A DNA stretch of 64,000 bases from the NCBI GenBank assembly GCA_963796195.1, contig CAWCKS010000014.1:434001-498000 (forward strand). The letters run 5' to 3'. The position numbers and the translations under genes were made by a program. This document shows, piece by piece, positions 59,462 through 64,000 of the stretch (positions within the stretch are counted from its first letter, which is position 1; the number at the start of each line of letters is the position of its first letter). Origin of the DNA: CAWCKS01 sp963796195 (GTDB lineage Bacteria; Pseudomonadota; Alphaproteobacteria; Rhizobiales; Xanthobacteraceae). Under the pieces are notes generated by a model. That model did not search any database. It was given only the letters and a program-made list of their open reading frames with translations, and was not told the origin of the DNA.

Positions 59462-60206
59462 ATGGCCGCCGAACCCCGCACCGCCTTCATCACCGGCGCC
59501 GGCAAGAACATCGGCCGCGCGATCGCGCTTGATCTCGCCGCACGCGGCATCAACGTTGTCGTCAACGGCCGCTCCGACAAAGCCGCCTGCGAAGAGGTTG
59601 CCGCCGCCGCGCGCGGCAAAGGGCGTACGCGCGTCAGTGGTGATAGCCGACGTCGGTATCGCCGCCGAGGCGCAAGGCGCCGCGGCGTTCGCGCTGAAGG
59701 AATTCGGCACGATCGATATTTTCGTCGCCAACGCGGCGATCCGCCCGGACAAAGCGTTCCTCGAGACCACCGCCGACGACTGGCGGCGGGTGATGGGAAC
59801 GAACCTCGAGAGCGCCATCCATCTCAGCCAGGCCTTCCTGCCCGGCATGATCGCAAAACGCTGGGGCCGCATCGTGCTGATCACCGGGCGCAACGCGATG
59901 CGCGGCTATCCCGGTCACGTCACGACCTCGGTCGCCAAGCATGGCCTGCTCGGCCTGACCAAGACTTTATCGCGCGAGTTTGGCGGTCAGGGGATCACTG
60001 TAAATGCCATCTCACCGGGCACGATCGACACGCGCGGCAACACTCCGGCGATCACTGCGCGGATGGCGCAGGCCGCGAAAGAAATTCCGGTCGGCCGTAT
60101 CGGCACGTCCGAAGAGATCGCCGCGGTTTGCGGCCTGTTGTGCTCGGACGACGGTGCGTTCGTCAACGGCCAGATGATCGGCGTCAACGGCGGGATCGAT
60201 ACGTAG
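59462..60206 (+). CDS. SDR family protein lacking the usual active-site Tyr (frame break)
   Basis: About 248 residues. Starts MAAEPRTAFITGAGKNIGRA with the cofactor motif; the frame shifts near 59625 and continues RASVVIADVGIAAEA, FVANAAIRPDKAFLET, VLITGRNAMRGYPGHV and TVNAISPGTIDTRG to the C-terminal MIGVNGGIDT. At the YxxxK site it reads TTSVAK: the Lys is kept but the residue four places before is Thr, and the Ser site is Gly (ITGRN). Catalysis must differ from a standard SDR or be absent. It is 80 bp downstream of the MFE-2-like SDR, beyond a terminator. Confidence 0.82.
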
Positions 60207-60215
60207 CGTGCCTGC

Positions 60216-60773
60216 TCACTCCGGGAACGGCAGCGCAGCACCAGCCGGCAGTTCGACCTTGGCGGTGTTGAGCACCATCGACACCAGCACGTAGTAGCCG
60301 CTGATCCCCAAAATCTCGACGGCGCCGCGTTCGCCAAAAGTTTGCACGGCCTTGGCATAGGTCGCGTCCGACACCCGCTTGGTGTTGTGCAGCTCGGTGC
60401 AGAAATCATAGAGCACCGCCTCGTCGGCCTTCATCGACGCGGGCTTCTTGCCGGTCCTGATCGCTTCGATGATGTCGTCGGCAAGCCCGCCCTTCTGCGC
60501 CATCGGCGCGTGCGCAAACCACTCGTACTGCGCCCGCCAATTATAGGCGGTGATCAGGATCGCCATTTCCGACAGACGGTCCGGCAGCGAGGTCTCGAAC
60601 CGGCAGAACTCGCCGAGATGCGCCGCGCGCGCGCACAGTTCGGGGCTGCGCAGCATCGCAGCGAATGGCCCACGCACGCCGGCGCGCTTGCCGGCTGTCA
60701 CGGTCTTGATCGCCACGCGCTGGGCATCGGTCAGCTTGTCTTCGGCGATCATGGGAAGGCGGGTCATGGGCAT
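60216..60773 (-). CDS. Carboxymuconolactone decarboxylase (CMD/AhpD-fold) family protein
   Basis: 185 residues from the ATG behind CGGAGA (MPMTRLPMIAEDKLTDAQR). All-helical CMD fold: GPFAAMLRSPELCARAAHLG, LSEMAILITAYNWRAQYEWF with the family's W-x-AQYEW-x-x-H pattern, and GISGYYVLVSMVLNTAKVEL. There is no AhpD CxxC, so it is the decarboxylase-like subclass common beside aromatic-acid genes, without proven function. Convergent with the Tyr-less SDR, 9 bp between stops. Confidence 0.88.
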   Translation of the reverse strand: MPMTRLPMIAEDKLTDAQRVAIKTVTAGKRAGVRGPFAAMLRSPELCARAAHLGEFCRFETSLPDRLSEMAILITAYNWRAQYEWFAHAPMAQKGGLADDIIEAIRTGKKPASMKADEAVLYDFCTELHNTKRVSDATYAKAVQTFGERGAVEILGISGYYVLVSMVLNTAKVELPAGAALPFPE

Positions 60774-60890
60774 CGTCTCCGGGCTTGTTTTTTTCGGCGC
60801 CACTGTAGCGGCCGGCCGGGGATACGCAACCTTTGAACCAGCGTACGGTTGCACGCGTCCAATAGGACTTGATCCGATGGAAGAACAAGA

Positions 60891-61373
60891 ATGCGCATGA
60901 TCTCACGACGCAGCCTGCTCGAAGCAGGATTTGCTATCATGGCCGGAAGCGCTGTCTCGCTCGCCGCAGTCGCGGCCGAACAGACGCCGAAGGATTTTCT
61001 CGACGCGATCTACAAGACCTATATCGGCAAGAACGCAAAAGGCCTGCCGCTCGACAAGCCCGCGACCATGCGCCTGTTCACGCCTGCGTTGCGCAAGGCG
61101 ATCGACGACGACTCGCGACGGGCGGCCAAGCGCAACGAGGTACCCAATCTTGATGGCGATCCCTTCGTCGACGCCCAGGATTGGGACATCAAGTCATTCG
61201 ACATTTCGGTGCAGGACAAGGCGCCCGATAAGGCGACCGGCACCGTCAAGTTCGACAATGACGGCGACAAGAAGACGATCACGCTCGATCTCGTGAAAAG
61301 CGCCGACGGCTGGCACATCGACGAGATCACGACCGCTGACGGAACGCTGCGGAAGATTCTGAGCGGCAAGTGA
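60891..61373 (+). CDS. Exported DUF3828-like protein
   Basis: 160 residues. The N-terminus MRMISRRSLLEAGFAIMAGS has a twin-arginine followed by a hydrophobic stretch and AxA cleavage region (SLAAVAAEQ), so Tat export is possible. The mature domain (PKDFLDAIYKTYIGKNAKGL ... LFTPALRKAIDDDSR ... FDISVQDKAPDKATGTVKFD ... DGWHIDEITT) matches the cystatin/NTF2-like DUF3828 pattern of periplasmic proteins of unknown role. No partner gene is evident. Confidence 0.82.
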   Translation: MRMISRRSLLEAGFAIMAGSAVSLAAVAAEQTPKDFLDAIYKTYIGKNAKGLPLDKPATMRLFTPALRKAIDDDSRRAAKRNEVPNLDGDPFVDAQDWDIKSFDISVQDKAPDKATGTVKFDNDGDKKTITLDLVKSADGWHIDEITTADGTLRKILSGK

Positions 61374-61386
61374 GTGAACTTTGTTT

Positions 61387-61457
61387 GAGCATGATCTCTT
61401 CCGAAACCGGTATCCACCCCCGATCAAGTCGAGGGCGTGCTTTTCGGGATCATGCTC
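61387..61457. repeat. 70-bp palindromic element, copy 2
   Basis: Arms GAGCATGATC / GATCATGCTC and core ACCCCCGATCAAGTCGAGGG, near-identical in the centre to 42708-42777. The stop codon of the convergent lysR-type gene (61456-61458) overlaps its last two bases. Confidence 0.88.
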
Positions 61458-62502
61458 AGATCGGCCGCGGCGGGATGAAGCCGTCGATGCCGAGGCTTTC
61501 CCGCACCCCCGCCATCAACGGCACGAGATCGTTCGGATGAATGAACTCGTCGCGGAAGCACGGATAGGTCTTCGGATCGAACACCCGCTTCAGCCAGTCG
61601 ATCACGATCATGTGCCGGCGCGAGGTCTTGAGATCCGGGTGATACGTCAGCCAGAAATCCATGTGGTGGCTGACGCCGATGTCGACCGGCACCAAAGGTG
61701 CGCCCAGTGCAATCGCGCAGGTCGGCAGGAATCCGATGCCGGCGCCGCGCTCAACCGCATACAGCGTCGCGGTGCTTGAGTTGGTGCGCAAGCCGGTGAT
61801 GCCCTCAAACGATTCGAGACCCAACAGCCGCGTGTAGGCGCTCTCGTCGAGCTGCGGCGCCACCTGCTGAATCACCCGGTGATATTTCCAGTCGGAGATC
61901 GTGCGCGGCAGGCCATAGTTGCGGGCATAGCTCTGCGAAGCGAACGGATAGATGTGCAGCCGGCCGAGCTTGGCGCAGATCAGGTCCTGGTTGCGCGGCA
62001 TCTCAAACTGGATCGCGATATCGGCCTCCAGGCGGCCAACGTCGGCCTGCTCCATGGCGCAGTGCAAATCGACCGTCAGCATCCGGTACGTGTTCTGGAA
62101 ATCGATCAGCTGTGGCAGCACCCAGTAGGTGCCGGGACCCTCGGTCACGGCGAGGCGCACCACGCCCATAGGCAGCTCGGCGGAGCGCGAGGCGCGACGG
62201 AAAACGTTGAAGCTGAGCTGCTCCATGCTCCTGACGTCGTCGAGGATGCTCTTGCCCTCCTCGCTGAGCGCAAGCCCCGACTGGTCGCGGACGAAGAGTT
62301 TTGCGCCAAGCTGATACTCCAGCCGGTCGATCCGGCGCATCAGGGTGGTGTTGGTCAGCCCCAACGCCTCGGCAGCGCGGCGGAAGCTGCAGTACTCGGC
62401 GCAGACCAGAAAAGCGTGCAAATCGTCCCAGGACGCGTCGGGCGCCTCGCCGATGTCCTTGTGCTGCGATGGCGCACCACCCCGCTGCATAAGTTGCGGC
62501 AT
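61456..62502 (-). CDS. LysR family transcriptional regulator
   Basis: 348 residues. N-terminal winged helix-turn-helix at about residues 28-85 (DLHAFLVCAEYCSFRRAAEA, LTNTTLMRRIDRLEYQLGAK), followed by the linker helix and a periplasmic-binding-like effector domain (VVRLAVTEGPGTYWVLPQLI, ERGAGIGFLPTCAIALG). The start at MPQLMQ gives a 25-residue lead before the HTH, somewhat long; a later start is possible. The effector-domain tail (about 30 residues after residue 310) is also longer than usual. Target genes are not evident, since its neighbours are divergent and convergent unrelated genes. Confidence 0.9.
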   Translation of the reverse strand: MPQLMQRGGAPSQHKDIGEAPDASWDDLHAFLVCAEYCSFRRAAEALGLTNTTLMRRIDRLEYQLGAKLFVRDQSGLALSEEGKSILDDVRSMEQLSFNVFRRASRSAELPMGVVRLAVTEGPGTYWVLPQLIDFQNTYRMLTVDLHCAMEQADVGRLEADIAIQFEMPRNQDLICAKLGRLHIYPFASQSYARNYGLPRTISDWKYHRVIQQVAPQLDESAYTRLLGLESFEGITGLRTNSSTATLYAVERGAGIGFLPTCAIALGAPLVPVDIGVSHHMDFWLTYHPDLKTSRRHMIVIDWLKRVFDPKTYPCFRDEFIHPNDLVPLMAGVRESLGIDGFIPPRPI

Positions 62503-62687
62503 CGCATGCCCTGCCCTGCTGCTACATTCCCCTTGCGGTTGCAAGCTAGGGGTCATGCAATGGGTCGTCAATCGTCCGCTCGGCCGAAACCTCGAATTTT
62601 AGCAAAACCGGTGAACCGACCGAGCGTCCGCTCCTGCCGCCCCGCATTGGTCAACGATCGTCATCCGGCTTCGAACGGACCTGGCAT

Positions 62688-63305
62688 ATGATTCGGGGCG
62701 CGTTCGCGGGCGAAGAGGTAGCGTTTGCGCCCCTTTTGATCTGCGCCAATCTGCAGAGGGAAACGTTGCCCGCGGGCGATGCCGATAACGACAACGGGCC
62801 GCTGGATCGCTGCGCCGCCCTGCTTGCCCGCTGGCGCGAGCGGCGCTGGCCGGTGGCTCACCTGCGGCGGATCGCACGCCCCTCCTGGTTCGATCAGCGG
62901 ACGAATCAGTGGGACTGGATCGACGGATTCAAACCGCGTCCGGGCGAACTAACCTTCGAGCATGCGCTGCCTTCGGCGTTCAGTTCGACACGGTTTGCCG
63001 AATACACCCGCAACGTCCGGCCGTCGCCCAATTTCCTGATCGGCTGCGGGCTCGACGAGACGATCCTGGCGACGGCAATCGACGGCTACCATCGCGGTCA
63101 CCAGTTTCATGTCATCGAGGACGCCGTACTTTGCATGCCGCACGCGACGCCGCCCGGAACGCTAGCGGCACATCGGAATACCGTCCTTCATATTCTTCAA
63201 GCTTTTGGCGAGCGCGTTCGCAGCGAGACGGTCATCACCCCGTTCTCGGCCGGTGGGGCTGGCAACACGCTCACGGCGCATTCCAGAGGGGGCAGCAGCC
63301 AATGA
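62688..63305 (+). CDS. Isochorismatase-fold protein with all catalytic residues replaced
   Basis: 205 residues that align with cysteine hydrolases of the isochorismatase family: PLLICANLQRE at the first strand, EHALPSAFSSTRF and GCGLDETILATAIDGYHRGH in the place of the Cys loop, then FHVIEDAV. The Asp-Lys-Cys triad appears as Asn21, His92 and Thr125, so normal hydrolysis is not expected. It may be a binding or regulatory pseudoenzyme. Its stop overlaps the next start (ATGA), so the two are coupled. Confidence 0.72.
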   Translation: MIRGAFAGEEVAFAPLLICANLQRETLPAGDADNDNGPLDRCAALLARWRERRWPVAHLRRIARPSWFDQRTNQWDWIDGFKPRPGELTFEHALPSAFSSTRFAEYTRNVRPSPNFLIGCGLDETILATAIDGYHRGHQFHVIEDAVLCMPHATPPGTLAAHRNTVLHILQAFGERVRSETVITPFSAGGAGNTLTAHSRGGSSQ

Positions 63306-63598
63306 GTTGCAACGACAAAATCGACGTTACGCAGGACACAGTCAGCATGGATTCCGCAGTGCAGTTTGTGCTGACCAACGTGCCACGATCGCAGCTGCTC
63401 GAGATGTACTACTGGACCCAGGAGCAGGACATCTTGCGGATCGTCCGCGGCCTGGTCACCCTGCCGCTACAAACGCGGCAGGAGCTGATGTTCTTCCTGG
63501 ACCGCCTGCAGCATCCGCGCAGCGAGCCTCAGATCGCCGAAGAAGAAGAGGACATCGTCGTCGAAGGCGAAAACAAGACCCACCTTTTGCCGCATTGA
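63302..63598 (+). CDS. Small acidic protein of unknown function, coupled to isochorismatase-like gene
   Basis: 98 residues (MSCNDKIDVTQDTVSMDSAV...). A helical N-terminal two-thirds (LTNVPRSQLLEMYYWTQEQD, LPLQTRQELMFFLDRLQ) is followed by a very acidic tail (EEEEDIVVEGE). ATG overlaps the previous TGA by the ATGA arrangement. No family recognised; the constant coupling suggests it works with the pseudoenzyme. Confidence 0.7.
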   Translation: MSCNDKIDVTQDTVSMDSAVQFVLTNVPRSQLLEMYYWTQEQDILRIVRGLVTLPLQTRQELMFFLDRLQHPRSEPQIAEEEEDIVVEGENKTHLLPH

Positions 63599-63702
63599 TC
63601 AAGGACGTCGGGAAGCGATTCTGTGAACGCTGCTCAGCGGGCACTAGTAATCGTTTTGACATGTGCTAATCAGCCCAGAGTTAGCTAACGCGGAGGCGGG
63701 TC

Positions 63703-64000
63703 GTGAGGGCGAGAACCGGCAATCCAGTAGATGTCGCGGTTGGGGCGCGGATTCGAAATTTGAGGCTGCGGAACAAACTCTCCCAGGAAGAAGTTGGCCG
63801 CCGTTTGAAGATCAGTTTTCAGCAAGTGCAGAAATACGAAAAGGGAACAAATCGGGTCGGCGCCAGCCGGCTGTCCGAGCTCGCGAAGATCTTCGGCGTC
63901 TCGGTCGATGCGTTCTTCAGTGAAGTCGGCAGCACGGGGGCCAAGGAAGCGTCGCGCCGGCCGATCGACCGGCTGACCGACCGTCACACCATTCGGCTGG
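63703..64000 (+). CDS. XRE-family helix-turn-helix regulator, 3' end outside window
   Basis: The frame is open to the window edge from a GTG preceded by CGGAGGCGG. The first 99 codons read VRARTGNPVDVAVGARIRNL, RLRNKLSQEEVGRRLKISFQ and QVQKYEKGTNRVGASRLSEL, a clear Cro/CI-type HTH, followed by AKIFGVSVDAFF. This layout is that of the alphaproteobacterial single-domain XRE regulators. It lies about 105 bp after the small acidic protein gene and may be a separate unit. Confidence 0.88.
   Translation, partial: MRARTGNPVDVAVGARIRNLRLRNKLSQEEVGRRLKISFQQVQKYEKGTNRVGASRLSELAKIFGVSVDAFFSEVGSTGAKEASRRPIDRLTDRHTIRL

Overview
The window looks like chromosome of a Bradyrhizobium/Rhodopseudomonas-type alphaproteobacterium (Nitrobacteraceae). 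The grounds are the high GC, a sigF-nrsF pair with a GTAAC-N16-CGAA promoter, an imuA-imuB-dnaE2 mutagenesis cassette behind an alphaproteobacterial GTTC-N7-GTTC LexA box, many CoA-dependent catabolic genes, and several families of interspersed palindromic repeats that I associate with Bradyrhizobium. I saw no rRNA, tRNA, CRISPR array, phage genes or transposase.

Layout. 1-2708: SDR fragment, ECF sigma factor with membrane anti-sigma NrsF, and a secreted/anchored protein. 2822-6495: crotonase, acetyl-CoA hydrolase/transferase, cyclase-family hydrolase. 6799-7798: a TolC remnant and repeat-derived non-coding DNA. 7799-14995: a five-gene peptide-type ABC transporter divergent from an S9 peptidase. 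15222-19702: small secreted proteins, a TIM-barrel isomerase with an AAHS-type MFS transporter, an SGNH esterase. 19927-25420: acyl-CoA carboxylase carboxyltransferase, tandem CaiB/BaiF CoA-transferase, biotin carrier and PaaG-like crotonase. 25438-32787: higBA, dnaE2, imuB, imuA and divergent udgX. 32952-40003: TPP enzyme, M20 amidohydrolase, SDR plus DUF1330, solute-binding protein, crotonase. 40024-52255: a second tandem CoA-transferase, then a long same-strand operon (two crotonases, VOC protein, thiolase, CoA-transferase, acyl-CoA dehydrogenase, MaoC hydratase, CitE-like lyase, GMC oxidoreductase). 52316-60773: branched-chain-type binding protein, crotonase, acyl-CoA dehydrogenase, NDP-forming CoA synthetase, two SDRs, CMD protein. 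60891-64000: DUF3828 protein, LysR regulator, a degenerate isochorismatase-fold protein with a small partner, and the start of an XRE regulator.

The dominant theme is uptake and CoA-activated breakdown of organic acids: binding proteins and transporters import substrates, CaiB/BaiF transferases or the NDP-forming synthetase activate them, and dehydrogenases, hydratases, SDRs, lyases and thiolase degrade them. The second theme is SOS mutagenesis (imuA-imuB-dnaE2) with a UdgX-type uracil-DNA glycosylase sharing the same LexA-box region.

Quality warning. About forty single-base frame breaks are visible in otherwise well-conserved genes, worst in the ABC transporter at 7.8-13 kb. In most cases I examined, deleting one base restores the family sequence, and a few need one base added in a homopolymer. 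I therefore treat them mainly as sequence errors and give the span of the intended gene.
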